Positions 15,846-24,738 of a stretch of DNA of 64,000 nucleotides are shown piece by piece. Position 1 is the stretch's first letter; every line of letters begins with the position of its first letter. The stretch spans positions 1 through 64,000 of the forward strand of contig NZ_MWQY01000014.1 of assembly GCF_002087085.1 (NCBI RefSeq). Direction: 5' to 3'. This DNA comes from Marispirochaeta aestuarii. GTDB lineage: Bacteria > Spirochaetota > Spirochaetia > JC444 > Marispirochaetaceae. The notes under the pieces were generated by a model. The model was not told where the DNA came from. It saw only the letters and a program-made list of their open reading frames with translations, and did not search any database. The position numbers and the translations under genes are program-made.

Positions 15846-16766
15846 ATGACCATGGAAGTTATAATAAACAGCAATCCCGTAGATGTACATCTTGAAGAAG
15901 AAAAGAACGCCTGGGAGGTTGTCCGGCAGCTGGATACCTGGCTTGTGGCGGAAGGCTTTTTTATTACCGGACTGCTTGTTAACGGAAAGGCCGCTTCAAT
16001 CTCCGACGATGATGCCCTGAAAGGGATTAGCATTAATTCCATCGGGAACCTGGAAATCCTTGCCCAGCCCCTCAATGAACTCAGCATAGAACGCTATTCC
16101 ACGCTGCTGCAGTATTTTTCCTATATGTATCGGGCTCTTCAGGAGGGTGATGTAAAGCTCCTCAAGGATTTATCCTCCGAAGCAGGTCCCGTCATCAACA
16201 ATATGGATTCAATACTCAGGCTGAAGGTCGGAGATAAACCTGTGTCGGAGGTTTTCTCCCGACTCATCTCGGAGATGAACTTTGATGGAGACTCCCCGAC
16301 TGTTCCCGCCGATCTCAAGAACTTTACAGCCAATCTCTGTATTTTTATAGAGAGCCGTGCCAGGGAAATCGCGAATCCTCTGCTGGAACTCCGTTCTACC
16401 GCATCCTTGCTTGAATCCTACATTCCAAAACTCGAAGAAATCCCTATTCTGCTTCAGACCGGCAAGGAAAAAGAGGCCATGGAGATGGTCATAGCCTTCT
16501 CCGAGATAAGTGAAAAGCTTACCCGGCTGTATCCTCTCCTCAAGGAACGGGACAGTGAAAACCTGATGACCCAGGAGATAGACGGGGTATCCTTCGAAGA
16601 GTTTTACATCGATCTGAACGCCAAATTTCAGGAACTCACCGAGGCATTGGAAGCCGAGGATTCGATCCTGATAGGCGATCTTCTGGAATATGAGATTGCT
16701 CCGAAAATTCGGGAACTGACCGGTTCCATAGAAAATTTACCGGCCTTCGCGGACAGCAGCCTATGA
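15846..16766 (+). CDS. Conserved spirochaetal protein downstream of fliD, unknown
   Basis: 306 aa. An in-frame ATG at 15852 (MEVIINSNPVDVH) has AAGGA at better spacing and may be the true start. Residues 1-75 look like a small beta-rich, ubiquitin-like domain (VDVHLEEEKNAWEVVRQLDTWL); the rest is helical, with ISEKLTRLYPLLKERD and FIESRAREIANPLLELRS. No signal peptide or membrane segment is seen. Its position between fliD and a PilZ gene, with a 4-bp ATGA overlap downstream, suggests a motility function, perhaps a cytoplasmic chaperone or regulator, but this is inference only. Confidence 0.7.
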   Translation: MTMEVIINSNPVDVHLEEEKNAWEVVRQLDTWLVAEGFFITGLLVNGKAASISDDDALKGISINSIGNLEILAQPLNELSIERYSTLLQYFSYMYRALQEGDVKLLKDLSSEAGPVINNMDSILRLKVGDKPVSEVFSRLISEMNFDGDSPTVPADLKNFTANLCIFIESRAREIANPLLELRSTASLLESYIPKLEEIPILLQTGKEKEAMEMVIAFSEISEKLTRLYPLLKERDSENLMTQEIDGVSFEEFYIDLNAKFQELTEALEAEDSILIGDLLEYEIAPKIRELTGSIENLPAFADSSL

Positions 16767-17857
16767 GGATACTCATACAGACGACCTTTCAATGGAAGGA
16801 GACCGACCCTGTCTCCATGGTGATCGCAGGGCTTATCTTTGCCGGTTTTATTGTTTTTCTTTTTATCGCCAATGCTGCTTCCCGGAATTCCACAGGCAGA
16901 CCCTCTTCCGGCGGAAACAGGCGCTTCAGCAGACGGTCTTTCTACGTCCGGGCCAAGAGCCTGGGTCTGAATCATGTCCAGATCAAGACCCTGCAGAACC
17001 TGATCAAACGCTTCCAGCCTGTCAATCCCAACAATATTCTGTACAACTCATCCCAGCTTGACTCCCTCCTCAGGCGGGGAATTCAGAGTATTGACGGCCT
17101 GAGCGCTTCGGATCAGCAGAAGGAAAACCAGAAGCTCCAATTGTATCGTATAAAACAGAGTATTGAACGTAATTCAAGCCGCAAGACCCTCTATTCGAAC
17201 ACGAAACAGCTGACCGCGGGGATACAGCTTGTCCTTACCCCGGAACATGGGGGACGCTTTCAGAGCAAGCTCCTGACCAATCTCAAGGGCTCTCTGGCGG
17301 CCTCTGTTCCCCTGGATGCCGAGGGACACCAGATACGATGGAAACGCTGGACGAAACTCAATGTTTTTTTCTGGCGCTCCAACGGACAGGGATACTTCTT
17401 TACTACAAAAATCAGCGGCTATGGAAAGGTCCGGTCCGCGGATGCCCTTTTATTGAACCACACATCCTCTATAACCCAGGCCCAGCAGCGTAAATACCGG
17501 CGACGCAGCATAGAACGTCCCGCCTACTTTTTTCCCGTCCGAATCATGACCGAGGGCATTGGAAAGGATGCCAAAAAGCGGGCCTACGTGGAAGGCAACC
17601 GGGGAACCCTGGCAACCATGCTGGACATTTCCAGCGGCGGCTGCAGCATTCGTACATCCAGACCGCTGTCAAAGGGTGACCTTATCAAAGTTGATTTCGA
17701 GACCGACCAGCGATCGAAAATTTCCTTTTACGGCAAGGTAATGCACACCAGAAAAGCGCGTCCCTTCGGCGGGGTAATGCATATAATGTTCACCCGTATC
17801 AGCAAACGTAACCTTAATAACATCAACGCCTACATTTACAACTACAGTACCTCCTGA
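16763..17857 (+). CDS. Membrane-anchored PilZ-domain protein
   Basis: 364 aa, overlapping the previous gene by 4 bp (ATGA). One membrane helix near residues 18-38 (SMVIAGLIFAGFIVFLFI) is followed by a basic region, a helical region and a C-terminal PilZ domain with RKYRR (RxxxR) and DISSGGCSIR (DxSxxG), the residues that bind c-di-GMP. The architecture of an N-terminal membrane anchor, a central YcgR-N-like region and PilZ suggests a c-di-GMP receptor acting on the flagellar motor. It is the second PilZ protein in the motility region. Confidence 0.85.
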   Translation: MRILIQTTFQWKETDPVSMVIAGLIFAGFIVFLFIANAASRNSTGRPSSGGNRRFSRRSFYVRAKSLGLNHVQIKTLQNLIKRFQPVNPNNILYNSSQLDSLLRRGIQSIDGLSASDQQKENQKLQLYRIKQSIERNSSRKTLYSNTKQLTAGIQLVLTPEHGGRFQSKLLTNLKGSLAASVPLDAEGHQIRWKRWTKLNVFFWRSNGQGYFFTTKISGYGKVRSADALLLNHTSSITQAQQRKYRRRSIERPAYFFPVRIMTEGIGKDAKKRAYVEGNRGTLATMLDISSGGCSIRTSRPLSKGDLIKVDFETDQRSKISFYGKVMHTRKARPFGGVMHIMFTRISKRNLNNINAYIYNYSTS

Positions 17858-17874
17858 TTCCCTGCTTCCTGATA

Positions 17875-17903
17875 TTGACCTCTCACATTTTTTTGCCTAC
17901 AGT
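17875..17903 (+). promoter_or_regulatory. Promoter placed for a leaderless start (86-aa gene)
   Basis: TTGACC (17875-17880), 17-nt spacer, TACAGT (17898-17903), then 7 nt before ATG 17911. It would drive the small gene together with tsaE-tsaB. Confidence 0.65.
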
Positions 17904-17910
17904 TATGTTC

Positions 17911-18171
17911 ATGAAAATTCATGAGATTCGCAATCTCACCAAGAAAGAGACCCCCCTTCATTACAGGAATGAATACACCGGTTCGCTGGTGTATTCCGCC
18001 GGAAAGATTGAAGAAGAGGCTGTCGTTGAATTTACCCTGGAGCGTACAGCTACCGGAAATGTCGATATATCCGTCTCTTTTCCCTCTTCCATCCATTACC
18101 CCCTTGTTCCCGCGGTAAAAAAGGTGAAAGCCTACATAACTGGTCTGGAAAAAACCGGGAGACTGCTCTGA
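17911..18171 (+). CDS. Small conserved protein, unknown
   Basis: 86 aa from ATG 17911 (MKIHEIRNLTKKETPLHYRN); the frame is open from 17875, but upstream codons lie inside the promoter. The sequence is mostly beta-like (GSLVYSAGKIEEEAVVEFTLERT, NVDISVSFPSS), ending in a short helix. I do not recognise the family. It has no signal peptide. It is coupled to tsaE by a 4-bp overlap (CTGA), so it is probably co-translated with tRNA-modification genes. No Shine-Dalgarno site lies before its start. Confidence 0.65.
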   Translation: MKIHEIRNLTKKETPLHYRNEYTGSLVYSAGKIEEEAVVEFTLERTATGNVDISVSFPSSIHYPLVPAVKKVKAYITGLEKTGRLL

Positions 18172-18602
18172 ATTCCCACAGATGCAGCTCTCCTGAAGAG
18201 ACCATCTCCTTTGGCCGCAGTGTAGGCGCTTCCCTGACGGCGGGAGATATTGTTTCTCTGGAGGGCAGCCTGGGCGCCGGCAAAACAACCATGGCCAAGG
18301 GTATTATCGAAGCCCTGGGCGTGGCAGAAACCGTAACAAGCCCGACCTTTACCATAATTTCTGAGTACTCCGGCAGGCTTCCGGTGTATCATATGGATCT
18401 GTACCGTATAGAGGACGAGGAAGAGCTCATTCATCTGGGCATCGATGAAATCATTTACGCCGGGGGAATATCCATAATCGAATGGATCGATCGCCTTCCA
18501 GAGTTGCCCTCCCGGTACCTGCGGGTCCTGCTGGAGGTTGTTCAGCCCTCGGGAGACAGGCTTGTCACGGTAGAAACTATCGAAGGACCGAGCCCCTCAT
18601 GA
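18168..18602 (+). CDS. tsaE: tRNA threonylcarbamoyladenosine biosynthesis ATPase TsaE, apparent CTG start
   Basis: 144 aa if started at CTG 18168. TsaE is the ATPase that supports TsaB-TsaD in making t6A37 in tRNAs. The Walker A motif LEGSLGAGKTT, then SPTFTIISEY, YHMDLYRI and IIEWIDRL are family signatures. The only downstream ATG (18291) lies after the Walker A, so it cannot be the start. Upstream, no ATG, GTG or TTG is in frame across the 3' half of the preceding gene; a GGGAG ribosome site sits exactly 6 nt before CTG 18168, which overlaps the previous stop as CTGA. Initiation at CTG, or a mutated ATGA junction, is therefore inferred. Confidence 0.85.
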   Translation: MNSHRCSSPEETISFGRSVGASLTAGDIVSLEGSLGAGKTTMAKGIIEALGVAETVTSPTFTIISEYSGRLPVYHMDLYRIEDEEELIHLGIDEIIYAGGISIIEWIDRLPELPSRYLRVLLEVVQPSGDRLVTVETIEGPSPS

Positions 18603-19270
18603 AAATCCTGGCCTTTGACACCTCCGGTCCTGTGCTGTCCGTCGCCCTTGAGACCCCGCGGGGAAGATATGCCCTGATCCGTGATATCGGTCTGCGCCAC
18701 GGGGAAATTCTGGCCTCCCTTATTCAGCAGCTCTGCACTGATGGGGAAACATCAATACGGGACCTGGATCTTATTGTCTGTGCCCGCGGTCCGGGCTCCT
18801 TCACCGGTCTTCGTATAGGCATGTCCCTGGCCAAGGGGCTTTCCGCCGGAAGCGGAGTTCCCCTGGTTTCCCTTCCGGTACCGGATATTCTTGTTCACCC
18901 CTACTCCTTTTACGCGTCCCCGGTAATTCCGGTAATCGATGCCAAAAAAGGACGCTTTTACGGGGCATGCTACATCGGCGGAACCAGGAAAAGCGAATAT
19001 TTTGATCTGGATGCAGAAACGATTGTACGACGTTATAATTCAGCCGAAGGGATTCTTATAGCTGGCCCCGATGCGGAACTTTTCAAATCCGGACTCTCCG
19101 AGACCGGGAATGTTTCCTTTGCCCCTTACTCTCCGACAGCGGTTTTTGATATGCTTTCCATGGGACCGGTTCAGCTTGAAACGACCGGTCCGGATGCTCC
19201 CGGGCAGGGTCCCCTGTATATACGGAAAAGTGAAGCAGAACTGGGAATGGAGAAGGATAATGGAGGATGA
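18599..19270 (+). CDS. tsaB: tRNA threonylcarbamoyladenosine biosynthesis protein TsaB
   Basis: 223 aa. MKILAFDTSGPVLSVAL, RHGEILASLIQQL and ARGPGSFTGLRIGMSLAKGL are typical of TsaB, the inactive ASKHA-fold partner that pairs with TsaD to transfer threonylcarbamoyl to A37 of tRNA. The ATG overlaps the tsaE stop by 4 bp (ATGA). Its end overlaps the HD-GYP gene by 11 bp. No tsaD is seen in the window. Confidence 0.95.
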   Translation: MKILAFDTSGPVLSVALETPRGRYALIRDIGLRHGEILASLIQQLCTDGETSIRDLDLIVCARGPGSFTGLRIGMSLAKGLSAGSGVPLVSLPVPDILVHPYSFYASPVIPVIDAKKGRFYGACYIGGTRKSEYFDLDAETIVRRYNSAEGILIAGPDAELFKSGLSETGNVSFAPYSPTAVFDMLSMGPVQLETTGPDAPGQGPLYIRKSEAELGMEKDNGG

Positions 19271-20282
19271 CAGGACGGGCATCATCCGTTTTAAGGAGAA
19301 TCATCATAAGCGGAGTGCAGTTCCCCAGGCAGTTCTGGGATCCGATCTTCACACGACCTGGGTAAATAAGGCCTTCAAGGATCTTTTTCACCACCAGGAT
19401 ACCTGTACCGGCGAACATATAGCGACTTTTGCACACCTGACCGGACTCGATGGGAGATCCCTCTTCCATCAACTGAAAGATCCTTCGACGGGCTACTCCT
19501 TTACCGGTAATGGAGAAAGCAGATTCCAGCATTACCCGCGGCTCATTACCAATGTTCATATTGTTCCCATATTCCAGGAACCCTATGCCGATGAAATCAT
19601 CGAAGGATACTGTGCCTATTTTCACGATGCCACACAAAGTCACAAACAAAGCTTAAGGGCGATCTTTTTGAGTCTTCTGGAAGCATCCCGGATGAAGGAC
19701 AATGATACCGGCCGTCATATTGAGCGGGTTAATCGTTACTCCGCTCTTATGGCTGAATACATGTACAAGGATGGTACGGATTTACAGGTAGACCGTGATT
19801 TTGTGGATAACATATCCTTCCTGGCTGCCATGCATGATGTAGGAAAGATAGGTGTTCCCGATGACATCCTCAATAAAGCGGGCCCTCTGGCGGACTGGGA
19901 ATGGGAAATCATGACCACCCACACCTTGAACGGGGCCTATATTCTCGGGGCCTATCCTGATTCCATGGCGGTCGAAATTGCCAGGAGTCATCATGAACGC
20001 TGGGACGGTTCCGGGTATCCCTATGGCCTTATGGAAGATATGATTCCCTTGAGCGCCCGTATCGTTACCATTGCGGATGTCTACGATGCCCTGCGCAGCA
20101 GGCGTGCGTACAAGGATGAGATGAGTCACGAGCAAGCTTCAGAATTGATTATACTCGGGAGCAGAACTCAGTTCGACCCTGACCTGGTGGAAATATTCCG
20201 GGTCCTCAAGGATAATTTCGCCGATATCTACAATGAACTCGACGACGCTAGTCATCCTCACTCTTCCGGGACGAAGAGGTAA
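19260..20282 (+). CDS. HD-GYP domain c-di-GMP phosphodiesterase with N-terminal PAS-like domain
   Basis: 340 aa from ATG 19260, preceded by AAGGA and overlapping tsaB by 11 bp. Residues about 20-125 resemble a PAS sensor domain ([16 protein letters not shown]). Residues 140-335 are an HD-GYP domain: [27 protein letters not shown] (HD) and [11 protein letters not shown] (GYP), followed by [16 protein letters not shown]. Such enzymes hydrolyse c-di-GMP to GMP. With two PilZ receptors nearby it completes a local c-di-GMP circuit. Its last 35 bp overlap the convergent csrA gene. Confidence 0.92.
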   Translation: MEDDRTGIIRFKENHHKRSAVPQAVLGSDLHTTWVNKAFKDLFHHQDTCTGEHIATFAHLTGLDGRSLFHQLKDPSTGYSFTGNGESRFQHYPRLITNVHIVPIFQEPYADEIIEGYCAYFHDATQSHKQSLRAIFLSLLEASRMKDNDTGRHIERVNRYSALMAEYMYKDGTDLQVDRDFVDNISFLAAMHDVGKIGVPDDILNKAGPLADWEWEIMTTHTLNGAYILGAYPDSMAVEIARSHHERWDGSGYPYGLMEDMIPLSARIVTIADVYDALRSRRAYKDEMSHEQASELIILGSRTQFDPDLVEIFRVLKDNFADIYNELDDASHPHSSGTKR

Positions 20283-20496
20283 AAAAATCCGCCAGGCTTC
20301 CAAGGTCCGAGGGACTTTTTGAGGCTGCCCTGTTCTCACTCTGGATTGCCTCATAGACTTCGTGGCGATAGACCTTTACAGTTTTTGGTGCAAGGATTCC
20401 CAGCTTTACATGGTCTCCCTTGATTTCAACGACGGAGACCTCGATGGTATCATTTATTATGATCTTCTCATTCAGTTTTCGCGAGAGTATCAGCAT
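20248..20496 (-). CDS. csrA: Carbon storage/translation regulator CsrA
   Basis: 82 aa. [34 protein letters not shown] is the CsrA beta-fold core; the RNA-contacting basic residues and [14 protein letters not shown] helix follow. The tail is longer than in short CsrA forms. CsrA binds GGA motifs in mRNA leaders and blocks ribosome access. The start lies within the end of fliW (7-bp overlap). Its final 35 bp run antisense to the end of the HD-GYP gene. Likely targets are the two flagellin leaders in this window. Confidence 0.95.
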   Translation of the reverse strand: MLILSRKLNEKIIINDTIEVSVVEIKGDHVKLGILAPKTVKVYRHEVYEAIQSENRAASKSPSDLGSLADFFTSSSRKSEDD

Positions 20497-20948
20497 GCGG
20501 TATCCTCCCCCGCATGTTTCATCTCTTCGATGATGCTGTGCCGCACGTGCCAGCGTTCGTCCCCCGAGATAATCTGCCGGCCCTGCCGGGTCTGACGATT
20601 AATCAGGAGCGGCCCCTGCAGGTTGGCGGTCATTCTTTTCTGATCCTCAGGAATGGTAACTATGGAAAAAACGAGAAGGTTCGCATCCCCCTCTTTGAGG
20701 ATCCCCAGGGCTTCAAGGTCTTCAGTGGAAACAGCGGGAGAATAATCAGGCCGGAATACCCGGGGGTCTATCAGAACAAAGGCTATGTCCCGTTCATCCA
20801 GCGATTGGAACCAGTAGAAAGGGGGATGTTCAGAGTCCATCAAGGCGAATTCAGTAAAACCCTCGAATCCGAAGAGCCCTTTTTGCAGGGTAATTCTCTG
20901 TCTTTCGTCAATGTCCAGTTCCCCGTAAGCTTTGGTATCAATCATCAT
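20490..20948 (-). CDS. fliW: Flagellar assembly factor FliW
   Basis: 152 aa (a second ATG follows at 20945). [20 protein letters not shown] and the C-terminal [28 protein letters not shown] are FliW signatures. FliW binds CsrA, releasing flagellin mRNA, and is itself titrated by unexported flagellin. GGAG lies 9 nt upstream. It is the gene before csrA and follows flgL by 27 bp, in the same order as in Bacillus and other spirochaetes. Confidence 0.95.
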   Translation of the reverse strand: MMIDTKAYGELDIDERQRITLQKGLFGFEGFTEFALMDSEHPPFYWFQSLDERDIAFVLIDPRVFRPDYSPAVSTEDLEALGILKEGDANLLVFSIVTIPEDQKRMTANLQGPLLINRQTRQGRQIISGDERWHVRHSIIEEMKHAGEDTAC

Positions 20949-20975
20949 GCCGGTACACTCCTTTCAGACTGGGCC

Positions 20976-22226
20976 TTAACGCAGGAAATCCATCAAAGTG
21001 GGCTGCAGAATGCGTCCGGCGGTCTGAAGGGCCGCCTTGTGGGTGTATTCAAGCATCTTGAGCTCCAGAATGGCCTCCGCCATGTCGATATCAGAAGCCA
21101 GTGAGTTCTGTTCCTGAGTCTGGGGGATTTCACGGTTCAGACGGTTCCAGACAATCTCCATCCGTTCATCAACGGATCCCAGTTTGGCGATCTCCTGGAC
21201 CAGGTTATTCTGGGCTGTGGTGATTCCCTGGATACCACGTCCGCCGATATCGAGGGTATCCCCCGAGTAGAGACTGTCACGCAGGGATATTACCATGTCA
21301 AATACCGAACCGCCGGATTCCCGGGCATCCGAAGCGATATTGAAAGGAGGTCGTCCGTTTCCGGAAACAACACCCAGATCCTGCAGTACTGTACCCCCCT
21401 GTTCGTCTTCCAGAAGAATCTGGTGGGGCACAGTACTGCGAATATTCAGAGAATTTGAGACGGGATCCAGGTAGGCATCCACCGCCGCATCGGAATCCTT
21501 TATTTTGGCGATAATGCCGTGAATATTGTCTCCCGCAGCAAGAGGAACACGTACCCCGTCTATCAGGATCGCGGTATCCTCCGCAACCGTATAAGTTTCG
21601 GCGTTCACACCGGAGAAGATCTGATGCTGCTCCGCCCAGAAAATATTGTTGCCCCGGAACCCTGCGGGAATCAGATTTTCATCGGATATCTCCACAAAGT
21701 TGTCTTTGTTGCCCCCCACATAGTCGACCTTGGAAATAACCCTTCCATTGATTTCCGGATGCCTGGATTCCAGAGCACGGAAGGGCTCGGTGATATTCCG
21801 GTCTCCTCCGAATAGTTTGCTTCCGTCTGCACCGGAGGAGTTGGCTACTTCCACCAGCTCCTTCAGAAGCTCATTGACCTCCTGGCCCATAATCTTTTTG
21901 TCATCCTTTGTAAAGGTGCCGGTGGCTCCCTGGACGGCGATTTCCCGTATCCGGTGGAGAATCTGATTGGCCTCGTTCATGTAACCCTCGGCCACCCGGC
22001 GGAAGCTCTGGACATTCTCCACGTTCTCCTGGAAACGTTCCAGCCGGGAAATCCGGGAGAGAAAGCGGGCTGAATGGGCTGCGGCTACCGGTGCATCCCG
22101 CAGTTCCTTGATCCTCGTCTGTTCCGCCATCTTGTTCTGAAGGTCATTCATCAGCTTCTGCCGGCGGTAGGTGTGGTAGATCATGTCGTTGTTTGCCTGG
22201 TTCGTGCTAACTCTGTTCATTATCAA
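20976..22226 (-). CDS. flgL: Flagellar hook-associated protein FlgL (HAP3)
   Basis: 416 aa. The N-terminal MNRVSTNQANNDMIYHTYRRQKLMNDLQNKMA and C-terminal SLASDIDMAEAILELKMLEYTHKAALQTAGRILQPTLMDFL are flagellin-like helical ends of FlgL, which joins hook and filament. The start overlaps the flgK stop by 4 bp. Exported by the flagellar type III system with FlgN help. Confidence 0.95.
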   Translation of the reverse strand: MIMNRVSTNQANNDMIYHTYRRQKLMNDLQNKMAEQTRIKELRDAPVAAAHSARFLSRISRLERFQENVENVQSFRRVAEGYMNEANQILHRIREIAVQGATGTFTKDDKKIMGQEVNELLKELVEVANSSGADGSKLFGGDRNITEPFRALESRHPEINGRVISKVDYVGGNKDNFVEISDENLIPAGFRGNNIFWAEQHQIFSGVNAETYTVAEDTAILIDGVRVPLAAGDNIHGIIAKIKDSDAAVDAYLDPVSNSLNIRSTVPHQILLEDEQGGTVLQDLGVVSGNGRPPFNIASDARESGGSVFDMVISLRDSLYSGDTLDIGGRGIQGITTAQNNLVQEIAKLGSVDERMEIVWNRLNREIPQTQEQNSLASDIDMAEAILELKMLEYTHKAALQTAGRILQPTLMDFLR

Positions 22227-24100
22227 ACTCCAAGGCGGTTAATGATTGTGTCGAGCATGGAATTAAAGGTGCTGATAAATCTGGCTGCAGCGTTGTATCC
22301 GTGCTGAAATTTAATAAGCTGAGAGAACTCTTCGTCTATATTTACCCCGGAGAGGGCCTGTTTCATTCCTTCAAGCTCCTTCATTACCAGGTTCTCCGTT
22401 TCGAAGGTCCGCTGAGCCTGTTCACCCCTCAAGCCGGCATCGGCTATGGTTTCTGCAAAAAAGTCGTCGAAGCTCATCAGGTTTCCCAGCATTACAGGGC
22501 GCGTTCTCAGCTGGGCTACAGAGAGGGCAGCGCTCCCGTCTCCGGGATTCGCAGGCCTGCCGTTTTCACCGAACCCGGCGGCAAGGCGATTGATATCGTT
22601 TTTCAAGGCCCCTGAGATTTCTATCCAGCCCGATGGGTGGGCCACCGGAGCTACGGCATAATTATCTCCACCGCCGCGGAAAGCCAGAACCGCGTCGGCC
22701 TGTTCCCAGTCATAGGCTCCCTCGGCTCCCGAGCCCTGAAGAATGCCGGCATAGCCCACGAGAAACTGTCCGGAATCCTCGATGTGGCGGATAACAAAAT
22801 CGGGATTTTCAAGCTCCGTCGCCGGCAGAGCCTTCATGGCCATTCTTCCGGACTGGTCAAGCCGTGCCACGACTTCGGCCCCTGAGCGGTTGATTCTGCT
22901 GATTACATCCCCTACGGTATCCGTGGGATTATAGGGGATTTCTATATTTCCCTGCGGACCGGACAGCGTAATAGTGCCCTGCAGGCCCAGATGATCCTGA
23001 GGATTGAGATTGTTTGTTCCGCTGACCCGGAAAATGTAGGAGGAATCGAACTCCCCGTCTCCGTTACGGTCGTAGTTTCCCGCCACATCTGTAACAAAGG
23101 GAACTTCTTCAAAAAAGGCCCGGCCATTCTGTCCGTCCAGACCATAGGCGGAACGATGGATCTCGTTAACAAGATCGATATAATTCATGGCCAGGACATC
23201 GAGCTTCTGAATCTCCCCGCGGATGTCTCCGTCCCGCAAATCCAGCAGGGCCTGGAGTTTTCCTCCGGTAAAATAGGCCTCTTCGCCGCTCTCCGCCCAG
23301 CGGACGGTGGAGTAGCCTTCGTTCAGGGGATTCGGGTCGGTTCGCAGGGGGGTAAGGACCCTCCCCTGCATCAGATGCCGCCCCTGGGTATGAATGGAAA
23401 ACTCGTCGGGGTCGCGGTTATCCACGGTAATATTGATGAGGCCCGAAAGCTCCTTGACAAGAAGATCACGGCGGTCAAGCAGATCGTTGGGGTTGTCCCC
23501 CAGGGCTTCCACCTTAAGAATCTCCTCGTTCAGGGATCGTACATCGTTGAGTATTGCGTTAACCCTGCCCACGGTGGCGGTCAGATCATCCTCCACCATG
23601 TTGCGGATCTCCTTCATCCGGGAGTACTGGCGATGGATACCGTCCATCAGAGCCTCGCCTCTCTGTACCACCGCCTGCCGGGCAGCTCCCTCCTGGGGGT
23701 GTATGGACAACTCCTGCCAGGAGTCCCAGAAACGGTCCATCAGGGTTCGGACCGAAGATTCTGTGGGCTCGTTATACACCTGTTCGAGCTGCAGCATATA
23801 GGAGTCCCTGGCCTCCCAGTACCCCCTTCCGTTTGCCCGGGAGACAATCTTGCCCTCCAGGAGTTCGTCATGGACCCGCTCTATCCGGGTAATATCCACC
23901 CCCTGGCCTATCTGCCCAGGGGTATTCTCCCGGTTCAACTGTGGCATATAGAGGGCATCGGTGGGTTTGAAATGGACCCGCTGACGGGAGTAACCTTCGA
24001 CAGAAGCGTTGCTCAGGTTGTGTCCCACCGTTGTCATGCCCTGGGTATGGGCTATCAGGCTTCGTTTGCCGATTTCAATGCCGGAAAAGGTTGATTGCAT
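22223..24100 (-). CDS. flgK: Flagellar hook-associated protein FlgK (HAP1)
   Basis: 625 aa. The N-terminus STFSGIEIGKRSLIAHTQGMTTVGHNLSNASVEGYSRQR is the FlgK/flagellar-rod motif, and the end GVNIDEEFSQLIKFQHGYNAAARFISTFNSMLDTIIN is the matching C-terminal helix. GGAG precedes ATG by 8 nt. It follows flgN by 12 bp and overlaps flgL. An antisense open frame along it (22991-24094) is a codon-usage shadow. Confidence 0.96.
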   Translation of the reverse strand: MQSTFSGIEIGKRSLIAHTQGMTTVGHNLSNASVEGYSRQRVHFKPTDALYMPQLNRENTPGQIGQGVDITRIERVHDELLEGKIVSRANGRGYWEARDSYMLQLEQVYNEPTESSVRTLMDRFWDSWQELSIHPQEGAARQAVVQRGEALMDGIHRQYSRMKEIRNMVEDDLTATVGRVNAILNDVRSLNEEILKVEALGDNPNDLLDRRDLLVKELSGLINITVDNRDPDEFSIHTQGRHLMQGRVLTPLRTDPNPLNEGYSTVRWAESGEEAYFTGGKLQALLDLRDGDIRGEIQKLDVLAMNYIDLVNEIHRSAYGLDGQNGRAFFEEVPFVTDVAGNYDRNGDGEFDSSYIFRVSGTNNLNPQDHLGLQGTITLSGPQGNIEIPYNPTDTVGDVISRINRSGAEVVARLDQSGRMAMKALPATELENPDFVIRHIEDSGQFLVGYAGILQGSGAEGAYDWEQADAVLAFRGGGDNYAVAPVAHPSGWIEISGALKNDINRLAAGFGENGRPANPGDGSAALSVAQLRTRPVMLGNLMSFDDFFAETIADAGLRGEQAQRTFETENLVMKELEGMKQALSGVNIDEEFSQLIKFQHGYNAAARFISTFNSMLDTIINRLGV

Positions 24101-24112
24101 TACAGGGACTCC

Positions 24113-24619
24113 TTACAGGTGCTGGTTTACCACCAGCGGTTCAGTGTCAGCAGTCCTGGTCTTTCCATGGCGGGAATAAATCCGCCCCTTGCGGTAGGGA
24201 AAGAGTTCGTTCAGGACAGCCTGCATTGTATCGCTGACACTTCGTATATGGCTGTCCAGGCTCCAGGTAACTCCCTTGATTTTAACGGTAGTGAATTTCA
24301 GGCTGCGGTACAGTTCCGCACATTCGCAGCGCATATCCTCGGGCAGACTCATTATTGCCTGGTAAAAGGGAATTGAATCGTCTGCATCAAAATCCGCGCA
24401 CAGGGCGGAATAGGCATCCCGGCGTTTTTTTTCTGTTGTATCAATCCAGTCGGCGATCTGCCCCATACGTTCCATATGATCCGACAGGGAAGTCCAGTCG
24501 CTCTGCTTGAGGGCATCTCGAAGCTTTTCTTCGTTGCACCGGAACTCCTCCATAAGGGAGATTTCCTGTTTCATGATTTGAACTAGTTCTTTAGCAGTTT
24601 TTAAACCCTTGGTGGACAT
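24113..24619 (-). CDS. FlgN-like export chaperone
   Basis: 168 aa from ATG 24619, which has GGAG 6 nt upstream; the open frame extends further but without a ribosome site. The protein is helical with long coiled-coil-like stretches (TAKELVQIMKQEISLMEEFRCNEEKLRDALK), matching FlgN chaperones, which hold FlgK and FlgL before export. Position directly before flgK is the classical location. Sequence similarity within FlgN is low, so the call leans on shape and context. A FliA-type promoter lies just upstream. Confidence 0.75.
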   Translation of the reverse strand: MSTKGLKTAKELVQIMKQEISLMEEFRCNEEKLRDALKQSDWTSLSDHMERMGQIADWIDTTEKKRRDAYSALCADFDADDSIPFYQAIMSLPEDMRCECAELYRSLKFTTVKIKGVTWSLDSHIRSVSDTMQAVLNELFPYRKGRIYSRHGKTRTADTEPLVVNQHL

Positions 24620-24638
24620 AGATACTCCTCTTCTTCTA

Positions 24639-24665
24639 TATTCGGCTGTTTGCCTGCGCCGGTTA
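24639..24665 (-). promoter_or_regulatory. Sigma-28 (FliA) promoter candidate for flgN-flgK-flgL-fliW-csrA
   Basis: Minus strand TAAC (24662-24665), 15 nt, GCCGAATA (24639-24646), against the FliA consensus TAAA-15-GCCGATAA. The leader of about 15 nt contains GGAG before ATG 24619. Confidence 0.55.
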
Positions 24666-24738
24666 AGAAGAAAATGGAGTCCCCTTACCATGGAAAAAAC
24701 GGGGAAACCCTTTCTGCAACTTTCGCTGCACTAATCTA

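Noticed and set aside
18291-18602. tsaE starting at ATG 18291
   Set aside because: This would remove the Walker A motif, which is encoded in frame just upstream.
22991-24094. 367-codon plus-strand open frame opposite flgK
   Set aside because: Shadow of codon use in flgK; no ribosome site, no recognisable domain, and flgK is complete on the other strand.
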